Position numbers and translations under genes: made by a program
From: Gibbula magus
Lineage: Eukaryota; Mollusca; Gastropoda; Trochida; Trochidae
Direction of reading: 5' to 3'
Assembly (NCBI GenBank): GCA_936450465.1
Contig: OW388293.1
Span: forward strand, 86,574,134 to 86,638,133
DNA: 64,000 nucleotides
Part shown: piece after piece, positions 1 to 12,165 of the stretch
How positions within the stretch are numbered: position 1 is the first letter of the stretch
Layout of the letters: each line of letters opens with the position of its first letter
The notes under the pieces: model-generated
Database searches by the model: none
What the model was told of the DNA's origin: nothing
Seen by the model: only the letters and a program-made list of their open reading frames with translations

Positions 1-382
1 CCTGTGATGTATGAAGAGGCATGATGGTACACTGTTATTATTAGATTAGTGCCAAGTAGACGATGCTTAATTACATAATGCCTGGCACAGATAATATCAG
101 TTCTGTTACTGGTCGAGTCGATGAGGCGAGACATAAAAAGGTCGTTCCGGTTAATATGATCTTGTTTGGTACAGACTTAATGCAGCCCCCTATTAACAGC
201 AGATCCGTGATGAGTTTGACTCATTAACAGAAGTGATCCATTGGAACTTCAAACTAGGAGTCTCTTGTTGTTAGTTGCAGAATTAAGTTGATGTCTTGCG
301 TTTGAGTGATAAGAAGGCGAATAGTCTGAAAATATTTTAAAAAAAATACTTTTGACGAAGGGTATCCTTAGATCGTAAGGAT

Positions 383-499
<117 letters not shown>

Positions 500-599
500 C
501 AACGTTGGTAAACCACAATAAAATATGACACCTATGAGACACCTTAAACATATACAGATTACAAACAACATACACGGTGGCATACACATTTTCGACATA

Positions 600-960
600 A
601 CCAACAACATGGCATCAAAATGTAATCATCGCCAACAACACGGCATCAAAATGTATTGAAATTACCAACAACATGGCATCAAAATGTGTCGACATTACTA
701 ACCACATGGCTTCAAATTGTATTAAACAATATGGCATCAACATGTATCAACATCGTCAACAAGATGGCATCAAATGTAATCGTCGTCAACAACATGGCAT
801 CAAAATATAACCATCGTCAACAACATGATATGTCATCAAAATATACAGCAAGAGCGTTGCATCAACATGTGTCGACCTGACCAGCAATATTCCATCAAAT
901 GTTTTCATCAACAAAATTATGGCATCAAAATGTATCAACATCGTCAACATCATGACAAAC
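600..960. repeat. Degenerate tandem repeat, 31-34 bp period
   Basis: The motif CAACAACATGGCATCAAAATG recurs about ten times with spacing of roughly 31-34 bp and increasing divergence. It lies upstream of the receptor exons, probably in an intron. The rest of 1-2093 shows no convincing gene; any earlier exons of the receptor should lie before the window. Confidence 0.8.
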
Positions 961-2093
961 AGCACCACGACATGGCGGTACCATCATGACAAATAGACAA
1001 ATGATAACTCATTATTTACAATTACCACTCCAATAAGGGAGTGAAATTTAATAACACAATGACATGCAATGTTGTTGACATATCACGGTTTTAGCACTAT
1101 AATTGGTTGGCTAATCAAGTAATTTTGCTCTTTGAGGGGATGATGAGACTGTCTGTAATGTGTCCGGCTATTTGCCAGTGCCGCAGGATATACTGAAGAT
1201 GAAGGATTCCGAGGACGGAAACACATTTGAGAATTGCAAAGAGAGAATGTTACCCGTTTTGTTGTCAACTTAATGTGAAAAGAAATAGATAAGTGGATTT
1301 TCGAGTTGTCTAAATGAGCAGAATAAGATAGCTTAATGATGTAATGGCATGCACAACAAGCTAAACTTGACAGAATAATCTAATTGGACGGAACACGTCC
1401 TCCAGCGACTGATTCACCGACCTTTAAAGGATTAAATTTGTTTAAGGTTTGGACAACATTTGTGATTCAGAATTGAGATTGGATTACTTAGTTAGATTAT
1501 TTTGAAATAGGTTTAAGTTGATCTGTTGTCTGTTGGACTAAGCTTAGTTCGCATATAATGATAAACACTTACCTCAGTGTTTAAGAACTTAAATTTACCA
1601 TTGCTGACATAAACGAGATGGATTGAGGTCTGATGTCTCGGTGCCATATGTACTTCATGCCGCGTTATTCATTGTGATACAATGATAGAGATTATACACT
1701 TGCGGATAAAAGAAAGTATATGTACATCCTCTCTGAACAAAATATTTTGTATTGTAAAAGGATACGGCGTTTCGGATTTCATCGTACTTCTTGAGCAGGG
1801 GGAAATGGCCTCAGTTCATCTGGTATAAGATTACTTATCTTGCCTTGTTCGAGATTCGTAAACCGAGAGATCCAGAACGCTTGACCATCTATTTTAAAAA
1901 CGAACCTTAATTTGTTTTACTTAAAGTTTCTGTACTTTATATGTAGCCAAATATATAATTAACTTTAAAAACTACGTTCGATCTTTTAAAATCGTCGTCA
2001 CCTTTGAATCGGCTATGCCAATTCCCTTTATCAAAGGTGCCCTCTGCCCAAGCTACGATCAATGTTTGAGTGTATTTACTGTTGATCTTCCAG

Positions 2094-2219
2094 TGGCTGT
2101 GACGGCGGCCTTCATCCTGTGCTGGGCTCCCTTCCATGCTCAGAGACTGCTGGTCCTCTACGTATCCAAGTGGACGCCGCTACTCATGGATGTCCAGAGC
2201 ACGCTCTTCTACATCTCAG
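2094..2219 (+). CDS. Neuropeptide GPCR, penultimate exon (TM6 to start of TM7)
   Basis: Internal exon of a class A G-protein-coupled receptor, read from the plasma-membrane helix 6 into the third extracellular loop. The acceptor is TTGATCTTCCAG and the donor CAG/GTGGGT; both junctions are phase 1. The frame reads AVTAAFILCWAPFHAQRLL, with the CWxP toggle motif of TM6 (CWAPFH), then a loop WTPLLMD and the start of TM7 (LFYIS). The wording CWAPFHAQRLL is typical of the pyrokinin/CAPA/neuromedin-U receptor group, from family knowledge. It joins the exon at 4131 in frame, giving [13 protein letters not shown]. Earlier exons (TM1-TM5) are outside the window or unrecognised. The methionine at 2015 lies in the intron before the acceptor and is not the start. 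Confidence 0.85.
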
Positions 2220-2314
2220 GTGGGTTATTCATACGTCGACATCGTCATTACATCCATATCGTCCACACGTGCATGTCGACCTAACTTGCATGTCATCAAC
2301 ACGTGTGTATTGTC

Positions 2315-2770
2315 CACATATGCATGTCGTCCTTAAGAAAACGTTGTCAACACACGTGCATGTCGTCCTTAAGAAAACGTTGTCAACACACGTGCATGTC
2401 GTCCGTAAGAAAACGTTGTCAACACACGTGCATGTCGTCCTTAAGAAAACGTTGTCAACACACGTGCATGTCGTCCTTAAGAAAACGTTGTCAACACACG
2501 TGCATGTCGTCCTTAAGAAAACGTTGTCAACACACGTGCATGTCGTCCTTAAGAAAACGTTGTCAACACACGTGCATGTCGTCCTTAAGAAAACGTTGTC
2601 AACACACGTGCATGTCGTCCTTAAGAAAACGTTGTCAACACACGTGCATGTCGTCCTTAAGAAAACGTTGTCAACACACGTGCATGTCGTCCTTAAGAAA
2701 ACGTTGTCAACACACGTGCATGTCGTCCTTAAGAAAACGTTGTCAACACACGTGCATGTCGTCCTTAAGA
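2315..2770. repeat. 36-bp minisatellite in receptor intron
   Basis: Thirteen copies of a 36-bp unit; GTCGTCC recurs at 2326, 2362, 2398 and so on to 2758 with no length drift and very few substitutions. Each unit holds CACACGTGCATG (a CACGTG E-box core). Because 36 is a multiple of three, several frames stay open on both strands; the long proteins they suggest are repeat artefacts. Diverged fragments of the unit occur at 2262-2310, 2771-2835 and 3540-3615, so an older array once covered more of the intron. Confidence 0.95.
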
Positions 2771-3324
2771 GCATACTGTCCCCATGTGCACGTCGTAGTA
2801 ACATCCATCAACTTCAAATGTGCCTGTCATCCTTAAGGAGAGATTGGGCGAAGAAATCGAACTCACTTATGGTAACATTTTGCAACAACAATTTATTCTC
2901 AACAACAATTTAAGTCTCAAAATATGTCCATTACATTGTTTTAAGCATAGATTTATCAATAAACTAACGGAAAGCGCTTAAAATTACCACAACGCCTTTT
3001 AACGGCCATTACACAACATGCCGCATGTCGTTACCGTCACCTACATTGCAGTAAATATGTAAATATGTGTGTTATTTTAATTAAATACATATCTCCAGTG
3101 AATAATGAATATAAATCGCCTTTTATTATCAACTAATAGTTTTTCTTACGTTTGCTCTGCGTTTAACCGTTGAAAGTGAGCGCTTCATTTAACTAGGAAA
3201 TTGGTCCAAAATAGCATACTTTGCTGACAAGGGTGTTACTATTAATGCTGATTAATCTTTAAATCATTCTGCGACACTCAAAGTTTTATTACATTTTTGG
3301 ATAAAAAACATGATAAACTTAATA

Positions 3325-3414
3325 ACAGGAAGATTTTCTGGATAACAACTTCTTTAATGTGAAAATACACGACGTTTCGGAGTATATGCTCACTCCTTTA
3401 TCAGGTGGAATGTG
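3325..3414 (-). mobile_element. Penelope-like element tail with hammerhead-like core
   Basis: About 90 bp shared with 15430-15518. Read on the minus strand it has CTGATAA (3404-3398), a GGAGT/ACTCC stem, then GAAAC (3378-3374) and GTCGTG, followed by TTAAAGAAGTTGTTATCC. This is the arrangement seen after GIY-YIG genes of Penelope-like retroelements. No protein-coding part is attached. Confidence 0.6.
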
Positions 3415-3635
3415 AATATTCTCATGGATACCACTTCTAAATGCCCTCCAAAAACCTGATGATAAACTTGCTATTTTGAAAAAATAAGCGAGTTCTAAAA
3501 TAATTCCTTTCACCTATCTCTCATTAGGAGCATTTATTCACACGCGCATGTCATCCTTAAGTGCATGCAGTTCACACGTGCATGTCGTTCTTATCTACAT
3601 GTCGTCCCTACATGCATATTTTCACATATATTTTA

Positions 3636-3765
<130 letters not shown>

Positions 3766-4130
3766 AAAGGAAAAAGTAAATTGTCAAGATCTTTTGACTC
3801 TTGACGTAGATCTCAACTTGTTATACACTCCATTAAGTATCCTTCTTCTATTGGTCATCAACATATTTCCTACACGGTTCCTTTACGTGACATAGATGTA
3901 GTCGACCCAGACAGGTGTGCTTCATGTCTTGTCAGATTGTATAATTGTCAAAAGTATAGATAGTATAAGATAGCAACAATAGCTTAACGATTGTTACACA
4001 TCAGTGCATTTAGCATGGATCTGTTTATAGTTCATGTTCAACATACCGATGTTATGCAAGGAACTTGTTTATGGAGAATAATCGAAAACAAGAAGGAAGT
4101 TAGTTATGAACTCTATATTGCTTGTTGCAG

Positions 4131-4594
4131 GTGTGTTGTACTTCGTGAGCTCCACGGTGAACCCTATCCTGTACAACGTGATCTCACGCCGCTACCGCAT
4201 CGCCTTCAGGGAGACCATCTGCGCGTGTTGCTGGTCCTCCAGGTCGTCCTTCACCTTCACCAGCAGTGTGGTCAGGGGCTACTCAGACCGCCAACACAAA
4301 CACCCCATGGTGCTGGTCAACAGGGACTCGGACAGCCATCACGTGACATTCCAGGACGAGAAAACGCCCCTAAAGCAGGGTTCGCTGAGGGACAATTTGA
4401 GATCGAGGCTCCTGGAAGAGGGCGCATCCCGGAGTTCGCTCTCCAAAAACGGAAGTGTGGTGGAGAACAAGAAGAGATGTGATTCCTCCAGTTCTAATGG
4501 ATACATCAGTCCCCAGAATTCAGTGCGAGTGAAGGCGTACTGTGATGTGAAGGTATTGAACGGGATTTTAAAGAAGAAGGGATCGCACGTGTAA
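4131..4594 (+). CDS. Neuropeptide GPCR, last exon (TM7 and C-terminal tail)
   Basis: Terminal exon of the same receptor, entered through CTTGTTGCAG at phase 1. It starts [15 protein letters not shown], which holds the NPxxY signature of TM7 as NPILY. Helix 8 ([13 protein letters not shown]) is followed by cysteines (CACC) suited to palmitoylation. The 120-residue tail is rich in Ser, Lys and Asp and ends KKKGSHV at a TAA. NPILYN plus RYRxAFRETxC is what I would expect of pyrokinin/CAPA/neuromedin-U receptors, which couple neuropeptide binding to Gq signalling. The class is secure; the subfamily is likely but unconfirmed. GC content is clearly above the flanking AT-rich intron. Confidence 0.88.
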
Positions 4595-5251
4595 ACATGA
4601 TTGGGTTATTGAACACCGATACTTCCCGTAGTGAAACTATGATGTGCGACTGAAGAGCATAAGAATAGAGAAAAAGTGTGACCACGTCAACAACTTGCAA
4701 TTGGAAGCTCAATTTCATAGTCTTACCCACAATAGAATTGACAGCACTTGGGGTCTGCATTCTGTGAACAAAGGATTTCAAATTCTGACACATCGAAGTG
4801 ATGAACGGGATATCGGGAAGCAACGTTTTCCAAGTATAACCATGAGCCGAGATGATTATATCGCTGCTGCTGGTTATGTTCTGTGCCTACTCTTCCGTGT
4901 ATACATTCCATGAGGCATTTTGTGTGAAAGTGTGGTTGAATCTTTTCAAGAGTATTCTGTGATGTGCTTCCATTCCTTTTTTTCTAAACCGAACCAAAGC
5001 TTGAAACAACTATTAAACTGCTCAAGGTTTGTTCGGAATACACTCCACGAACGTGATGTGTCCTGGATACTGTACAGATCTACCAATCGACTTGCCGATA
5101 TGCGTGCTCACATTTGTTGTTTATTTTCCAGTGCCTGTTTACAACCTGATGTGTCGAGTTACGTTGTGTTTCGTTGTTTGAGTGCTGACCACACGGTACA
5201 CGTCTCGTGGTCTCATAACATGTGTCCTTCATTGCTCAACTTTACAATAAA
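4595..5251 (+). promoter_or_regulatory. Receptor 3' UTR and candidate poly(A) signal
   Basis: After the receptor stop codon no further open frame is convincing. The first well-placed AATAAA is at 5246-5251, about 650 bp downstream, and could end the transcript. The UTR length is inferred. Confidence 0.4.
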
Positions 5252-5330
5252 ACCAAATATCAAAAGATCTTGTTGGTTTTTTATAAATACCATGGCTGGA
5301 AATTGTAAACTTGTAATTTGATGCACTACT

Positions 5331-6340
5331 CCCATCATGGGAAACTATTCATGTTTCCGCTTATTGCATACTGAATATGCATAACCAATATTAATATGAA
5401 TATATACTAAATAGGTATATTAATATGAATCAGTTGTCTTCTCTAATCATCGCCATACTGTTGGGACATGACACTTGGCTCTATGTATTCTGATGTCATC
5501 TGTAGATCATATGCATCTTCACAAACGGCTTTCAGGGATAAATTATTACCTAGACAGTATTCGATTTTCAAAACAATCTATGACTGAACACATCTGAAAT
5601 CATTTTTCCCAGTCCTTAGAAGAGCCACAATGAACGCTAGTCACTTAAACTCGACGGAATCGGTATGACACATATAAACGATTGGTCTGCACCGGGGGTT
5701 TGAAACTTGACTTGATAGAGTCTATACATCAGACACTGACGGCATAGTTCGAACTAGGGTAATTACTGTAGTACTTCGTACAGACATGAACCAATCAAAA
5801 TGATATATACTTCTATTCTACGCTACTGAGGTTTACAAATGGGCTACAGGGATAAGTCACGGAGAGGGTGAGGTCTTTAAGTAGTTTGTTCTCCTGGTGT
5901 TAGGATTGATGTATGTTGGGCCAGGGTATAGCACACGCTCTTACCTTCCAATTACTGACACACTTGCACCTCAGTACAGCTCAAAACCTCCTCCCTGAGG
6001 CGCTGACCCGAGAATCCCGACTCTATTAGTGGATGATTTACAGTACTGCACTTGAACCAACCACGTGGGATCAAGTTAGTACGTTTATTCAACCGAACCA
6101 TAAAGAACATAATAATTAGCTGCCCTCGCACTATTGCTCACTATTGAACCTCTGGAAATAATTAAACAAAACAAAATGTCAAAAAATTACAAACTGGAAA
6201 ACTTATCTTAGTTCGAGAATCAGCAAACATCAATATAATAAAAATATGATAATAACATTGTCCTCATTGGAGTGTTATTTCGGAAATGCTTATAATGCTA
6301 AGCTCAAAGCAAGGAAGCAACAACTATTTTATTTTCTTTT
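5331..6340. other. No gene seen
   Basis: AT-rich sequence with stops in all frames. I see no exon, repeat or RNA here that I can support. Confidence 0.5.
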
Positions 6341-6415
6341 GGTATGACACACCCGGGAATCTAACCCCGAACTTCCGGGCGATGAGCGGACACCCTACTA
6401 GCTGAGTTACATCAA
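6341..6415 (-). repeat. tRNA-derived SINE head or tRNA pseudogene
   Basis: On the minus strand the sequence reads GTAACTCAGCTAGTAGGG (A-box-like), a CCGGAAGTTCGG arm, then GGTTAGATTCC (B-box with one or two changes) and CCCGGGTGTGTCATACC. The promoter boxes and spacing are those of a tRNA, but the acceptor stem does not close cleanly, so I call it a SINE head or decayed tRNA. Confidence 0.55.
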
Positions 6416-6701
6416 CGACTGAAAGCATTGATGTCTTACAAACAACCTGCATCTACATATTGTATAATATATATATTCATTTAACATCTTGCTGGACACA
6501 TATCTACACAGTTGTGAAGAACTGATCTTTAATATCTTGCTGAACACATATCTGCATAGTTGTGAAGAACTAATCTTTAACATCTTGTTGGACACACATG
6601 TACATCAACATACAGGTTAGTTCCGATATACCCGTCAAATTAAAATAACACACACAACACACCCACACCTACCTTAAAATAGGTAGAATCATCATCTGAT
6701 C

Positions 6702-6707
6702 TTTATT
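6702..6707. other. Empty target site matching the palindrome insertion
   Basis: ATCTTTATTAACGGAAA here is the unoccupied paralogous version of the site that holds the palindromic element in unit 2, where ATC-TTTATT precedes the element and TTTATT-AACGGAAAG follows it. It contains one copy of the 6-bp target. Confidence 0.8.
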
Positions 6708-8596
6708 AACGGAAACAGAACAGCCGTTTTGGTGTATCTGATCAAGATATTGTTGTCAATTTCCAATTTCTAGAATATCTGCTACTTGTATACATGTAAT
6801 TCGTTTTGAATGCCTAGCCGCAGACATGATTCCTTTAAACCACACTACAGAATATTCTGTTTCCCAGCAGCTGTTCCGATATGAAACACGAGTCATTTAT
6901 ACATTTTTATTACAATTCTTATCGATTGATTTCCAACATTGACACATATTTCGACGGCATGGATTTACTTGATTGTTATTTCTAAAAAAAATACATTTAG
7001 ACTAGCGTTTAATTAACATGTACTTATAAATGCATGTATGGACATCTCGAGATCTGGTGAAAATGTATCTTTAAAGCTTCGTTTGAGGTATTCTCATTTA
7101 GTCTAAATAATTTGTATTCAGCTAAAAGCCATTTAAATTTATTAAATTTTATTGGTCCATATTGGGAGAAAACAGTACTGAGTGAATAATCACTAGACAG
7201 TGATAAACACATATCTGTCGATTATGTTATTAAACTGTGCATCTGTAAGTCTTGTTTTATTCATTAATTCATTGAATTGTAGAACACCAGTTCATCATGT
7301 CTAACATATACGATGAGTGACCCATATCACCTTACAACCACAATGACTCATATTCTAGATACACGTGGATGGGATGGTCATTGCATGAAATGTAGGAGAT
7401 GTCACTAACATGGACATCGAACAAAAACATTTACTTACAGATGGATAGGAAGCTTGTGGAATGATCAGCTTATAAAGTTCAGTATTATAGAACTCTGGGC
7501 GACATAAAACACAATTGACAGTTGATGACTATCATCTCACAGAATTGACCAAGGCAGTTTGCAGTTGTGGCGAAATAAGGTATTTATAAACAGTCGGGAT
7601 CCAATACATCAGTCATGACCAGACTTCTGATTTCACAACGGAAGATGATCCAGATCTTACATTTTTCCTGTCTAGAACACCTCTCTTCAACTGACGACTG
7701 TCCAGATTTCTCCAGAGACGTTTCTTCCAGATTCAAATATCAATTCCGTCTTCCGGGACCATTTAGGCGCGGCGCTTCTCTATGTTGAAGGGATTCTGAC
7801 TTCTGGGTCATTTATCAAAGTGGTCTTCATCAGGGGGATACAATACCATGCGATCACTCCATATATATCTAATTGATCACAAAGCTGAAAGTAATTAATT
7901 CTTACGGGAAACCCTATTCATATTGATATACTTCTAACCCTCTGCTAGTCGATAGAATGTAAGAGCTGAGATCTTTTAGATTTTCTTTCCTTTATTACAA
8001 GGTGATAAACTGGAACAGGATTATAACTGATCTTATTACCCACAAGGGGAAATAACCGGTATGATGTTTGTCATACCTGCACCTACGCACACACCGGGTT
8101 TACCAGACATTCATTGTTACAGATCGAGTTTCCCTCGTCGTATGTGAACTGAAGTCATACAAGAACCGTGCATGACGTCACTCACGTGGACGTCACAACT
8201 AGCTACCATGTCTTTAGTGCCGGATATATCTGGACTGGATGACAACGACAATATCACAGTTGAAGGCGTGTCCTACGTAGGAACCCTCCTCCCGGCAATA
8301 CCCACTACAGACGTTGCGTGTCGTATGTCTTCTGCTATGTATATTTTATTGTGAACGGTTGTCGGTCACTAATTCAATTAACTTTCATCTTATGTTGAGT
8401 TATCAGATAAATCTGACAGCTGGTAATCTGATACTGGACGCAGCGACTGCATGTGATGATTATAGGTATTCCTGCGCAATACAGAAATTAAATATATCAC
8501 TGTATTTGAGATTGCAACATCGGACTATGTACAATGACTGTCTACATTCCATATGAAAGGTTTAATCGAATGAAATTTATATGACTATATATCGGA

Positions 8597-8803
8597 CTCC
8601 ATTTCAAATGGAGTTCACTTTCAGAACATTGCGTTGTGCGGGACTCATACCTCAAACCAAATCAAATGGTCAAACGTCAGTGGTAATGCACTTTACCGGC
8701 GGTGGTTTCTATATGCGGCTGTATCATTGCTAATTGATAGTTCAGTCCAAGCTCCTGGCGTGCAATAAAGTACAGGCAGTTTGACATATTACACGCATAA
8801 CCT
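8597..8803. other. Highly conserved island of the duplication, copy 1
   Basis: About 200 bp that differ from 23742-23949 at only a handful of positions, although flanks of the same duplication differ far more. Neither strand has an open frame across it. It may be a non-coding RNA, a regulatory element or a gene-conversion tract. Confidence 0.55.
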
Positions 8804-10063
8804 GGCGATGCCTTGTCCTGAGATTAATAGCCGCAAGCTGGAATATGTAATATGCTTACTGAACACAATATGTAATTCGCATTGCTACCAGATTATGCTA
8901 TATGCATATGACATGGTGTATACTTATAAACATGAATAAATAACACACTTAGTGAACAGGATGTGTAATACACTCAGTGAACAGAATATATAACACATTA
9001 AGTGACCAGAATATTTAATACATTTAGTGAACTGTATATATCAACTGAAATGTGTTACCGCTTCATTCAGAATAATCAATGTCATTCGACCATGCTTTGT
9101 AATAAAGGGATATGGTTCTATATTGAGTGAAGATACCGCAGGTCATTGGATCACCTTTAACAAACCATAATGTTATAATATGTAGCCATATATTACAGTT
9201 TAGTATTAAGTATAAGTATTTAGTATTAGAAGTAAATTACGAAATAACAGAAAACGCACTATGTGCCAGAAGTAAGCGCGCACCAGCTAATGTAGAGGAA
9301 TTTGTATCCATTGAGTCATCACGACGAGTTCCGTCAGCTTATGGTATTGATAAAGCCTTGATATAACCAGGATCAGATAAAGTCTTGCTGTCAGTAGCCA
9401 GATGCACATACCATCTTTATCATTTAATAAATTTGACAAAATAATCCTATTGACGTTTTATGGCAGTTTTTGTTTGTGGTATCTTGTTTCTGCGAGGTTT
9501 TCCTGCTTGTAATACATTTTATATTTGATTAAATTCCTCGGTAAGAACACTTAATAAACAAAAGCGTTTGGTAGATTTATCCACGCACTGCTTCAATCTC
9601 GACTGATTTCCTCTACTTATCAATAAAGCATAGACACAAGCTGCATCTTATAACATCTTAATAACTGAAAGTGAGTCTTTATTTCAAGGAAAACTCAATT
9701 ATCAAGTTTTAAACATTTACTTCATCAAGCAGATTAAATTAATCCTGTTATCGCCTCATGTTGCTGAGATAAATGATAATATCCTTAGATCAGAATGTGG
9801 TCCTAGCTGATATATAGCCACAGGACCATGAGTACATGGTAAGTGATTATGTTATGGTATGTTCATGGCAGTATCTGTTCTGCTTAACATTGCTCATCAG
9901 TTTTGCACATAAACTTACAGAATACAAGAGGACTACATCAACTGAAGAAGTCGCATACAATGTTGTCATTTTTACATTGATTCTAACATTCTCGCACGTG
10001 TCTTGCTTTCCATGATGAGCTAGAATTCAACCTGACGTGAAGTGTCAAGCTCGAGAACTCCGT

Positions 10064-10143
10064 ACGAAGAGTTTCTCCGTCTACAGATAAGTTGAGTCTA
10101 CACAAGAAGAGTTTCTCCGTCTACAGATAAGATGAGTCTACAC
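10064..10143. repeat. Two-copy tandem duplication
   Basis: A stretch containing GAAGAGTTTCTCCGTCTACAG and ending GAGTCTACACAA is present twice in succession. Unit 2 has a single copy near 26315, so the duplication is private to unit 1. Confidence 0.8.
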
Positions 10144-10210
10144 AATGTTCAACATGGGGCGGATAAAGCTGTTGTACTAATGGTAGAATCTAACAGGAAT
10201 GGATGTATGT

Positions 10211-10211
10211 G

Positions 10212-10256
<45 letters not shown>

Positions 10257-10268
10257 ATATCTATCTAT
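10211..10268. repeat. (TATC)n microsatellite
   Basis: About 13 TATC units with one TATATC interruption near the 3' end. Confidence 0.95.
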
Positions 10269-11036
10269 AAGGAAATTGTGTCTGTCTTGTTAAATCTGTC
10301 TCGTTTACTTCAGGTCGATCTGCAATTAATCATACCTTAAACATAACTGAGCATTGACAAGAGCCATTATTGGTATATTACGGTGAAATCATTTATGTAG
10401 GCGATACTTTTAAAATATATTCTATTCTTAAAACATAATTTTTAAGCAGCTAACCAAGTTCCTGAAGGTTGAAAGATGCAACGAGTAAAACTAAAACATA
10501 CAATACATCTGCATTTGAATGGATATCTACTCGAGGCCAACTACCTACTGGACACCCCTCGTGAATATTATTTTATTGGATAGACTCTATCTGAGCTAGA
10601 GTTGTTGGTCAGATTAGAACATGATATGGTCATATGAATGGTGCAATAATTATGTTGTGGGATAACACACTTTTCAGATCATAATCAATCTTTCATTCAT
10701 TTGCATTGGAAACTTCTTCGATTCCCAATCAAATTCCACCCGAAGAGAAATCTCGAGCAGTGATCAAGGGAATAGAGATCAGGATATCAAATACGTCGCC
10801 CTTTCCTGCAGTTCATAATCTAGCACTGGACTCATTGTACAGTGTTATTTATTACAGTAGCCATTCAGGAAGGTGTTAGAACGTGATTTTTATCTTTAAT
10901 CAAGCAGTGAGCTGTTTCTGTAACGATCAGTTTACCCTTTAACGGTTTGTTAGTGACACGTTGTTTCACAGACTTATCTAATTAAACGACATAGAGTGTA
11001 AACTGGTGTCACATTATCACCACAGGGAACTTAAGC

Positions 11037-11238
11037 GTGAGTACAAACGATCTGATTTCTGTGAAGTATATTCTACTTACTGTCTGGTTAAAGATCTCAC
11101 CTGTCACTTCTAAACAAGCTTTATCTTTCATTTGATAGACAAGTAGAGCAACAACACCATTAATACGTGAACGTGACAGCAAGGACTCTCTGGCAAAATT
11201 CCACTAACCTGTCAGATGACAACCAATACAAGACATAC
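11037..11238 (-). pseudogene. Array exon block, unit 1 copy
   Basis: Minus-strand block repeated in all five units. From an ATG at 11131 it reads MKDKACLEVTGEIFNQTV and continues SRIYFTEIRSFVLT to about 11037. Upstream in the same frame is ARESLLSRSRINGVVALLVYQ, preceded by a candidate acceptor TTAG. ACA/GTAAGT within the QTV segment is a perfect splice-donor sequence, so the exon may end there. The frame closes shortly after VLT, whereas the copy at 61,255 stays open. I do not recognise the family. Variation between copies keeps GEIF-N-TV-RIYF, which suggests past coding use. Confidence 0.4.
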
Positions 11239-11521
11239 AGGCATTTAGATAGAAAACGAAAACTGTATCTATTATACATGGTGGTACTGTTTAATCTTGC
11301 AATTATACAAGATGCTCATATTTGTGTGAACTTAGTTGTGAATTAATCTACGCGAATCATGTATTATCAAGGATTCTCGATAAACTCCAACTGATTGTTA
11401 TGCAGGATTTATATTCCACAATGACTCGTCCACTCTGTGTATTGAAGATATTCCAACTTTTTTCTCCAGCGATAACAGCTGTCTCTCTTGACCGATCCAC
11501 TTATTCTCAGACATAGTCCCC

Positions 11522-11661
11522 CGTTATGCTTGATTCGTTTTAGCAGCGAAAACAACGACCACGTGTCCGGTGTACGCTGGGCTCCAATCAAGTGATTCGC
11601 CGGTTACACCGCTTCCGGCTGCGTACACAGGGTAGTGCACCAGGTCCCAAATCAAGCATAG
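11522..11661. mobile_element. MITE-like insertion (about 140 bp)
   Basis: The sequence between two CATAGYCCCC motifs is missing from the matching place in unit 2 (ACATAGTCCCC joins GACATTCAGCTCACC at 30170). Its ends are inverted: TTATGCTTGATT on the left and AATCAAGCATAG on the right. The inside is rich in short palindromes. A related fragment in the opposite orientation is at 34,490-34,565. It has no coding capacity, and the superfamily is undetermined. Confidence 0.65.
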
Positions 11662-11720
11662 CCCCAACATCCAGCTCACCCCTCACTATGTGTCTTATTG
11701 AAAGGCAAATAATGGGAATA

Positions 11721-12017
11721 TTATACAACATTCAGACCAGCTGCCATTACTTTATAGATTGTAGCAAGTAATCCCCAATCTTCCAATTTTCCAATTTCAC
11801 GCACGTCAGCCTGAAGGTACCTTGATAAAGGAGGGCAGCTAAAGCGAGGCAGTGGACACTCTTCATACAGTCTTTTTGTGTCACAATACACTGATAATAA
11901 TACTTCTGTATATGCGATATATTTAATAGTCAAACAATTCATATATGGATGCTGCATACCTTTTATAAAACCAAAAATTATGTTAAAACAAATATTGTGC
12001 AATATATTTTCTGACAC
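11721..12017 (-). pseudogene. Array candidate exon with DVREIGKLEDWG, unit 1 copy
   Basis: Minus-strand open frame of about 98 codons that begins at a GTG, so the true start or acceptor is unknown. It shares MNCLTIKYIAYTE, LPRFSCPPLS and DVREIGKLEDWG with the unit 2 copy at 30156-30560, with amino-acid changes scattered between. A shorter, frameshifted version is in unit 4 near 57,690-57,850. Conservation over most of the frame in two diverged copies hints at a real exon. I find no recognisable domain. Confidence 0.35.
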
Positions 12018-12061
12018 GCTTTATTTGGGATCTCACTATCTACAATAGTTCACATTCATGT

Positions 12062-12165
12062 ATTTTTTATAGATCGAGTCCCTTACAGAATTTGAACCCA
12101 CACCTCAGAGTTAGGCATCAATCACCAGCACTGACTGTACCAACAGTTTATCCATTCGGCAATTG
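12062..12165 (-). repeat. tRNA-like element of the array, unit 1 copy
   Basis: On the minus strand: TTGCCGAATGGATAAA (A-box-like), a long central arm (CAGTCAGTGCTGGTGATTG), then GTGGGTTCAAATTCTGT (B-box-like). The layout resembles a class II tRNA-derived SINE. Related, decayed copies are at 30575-30650 in unit 2, about 58,030-58,105 in unit 4 and 62,160-62,255 in unit 5. Confidence 0.5.

Noticed and set aside
2119..2913. Long open frames (264, 191 and 177 codons) over the 36-bp array
   Set aside because: Period 36 is divisible by three, so one stop-free unit opens frames on both strands; there is no codon bias, domain or splice context.
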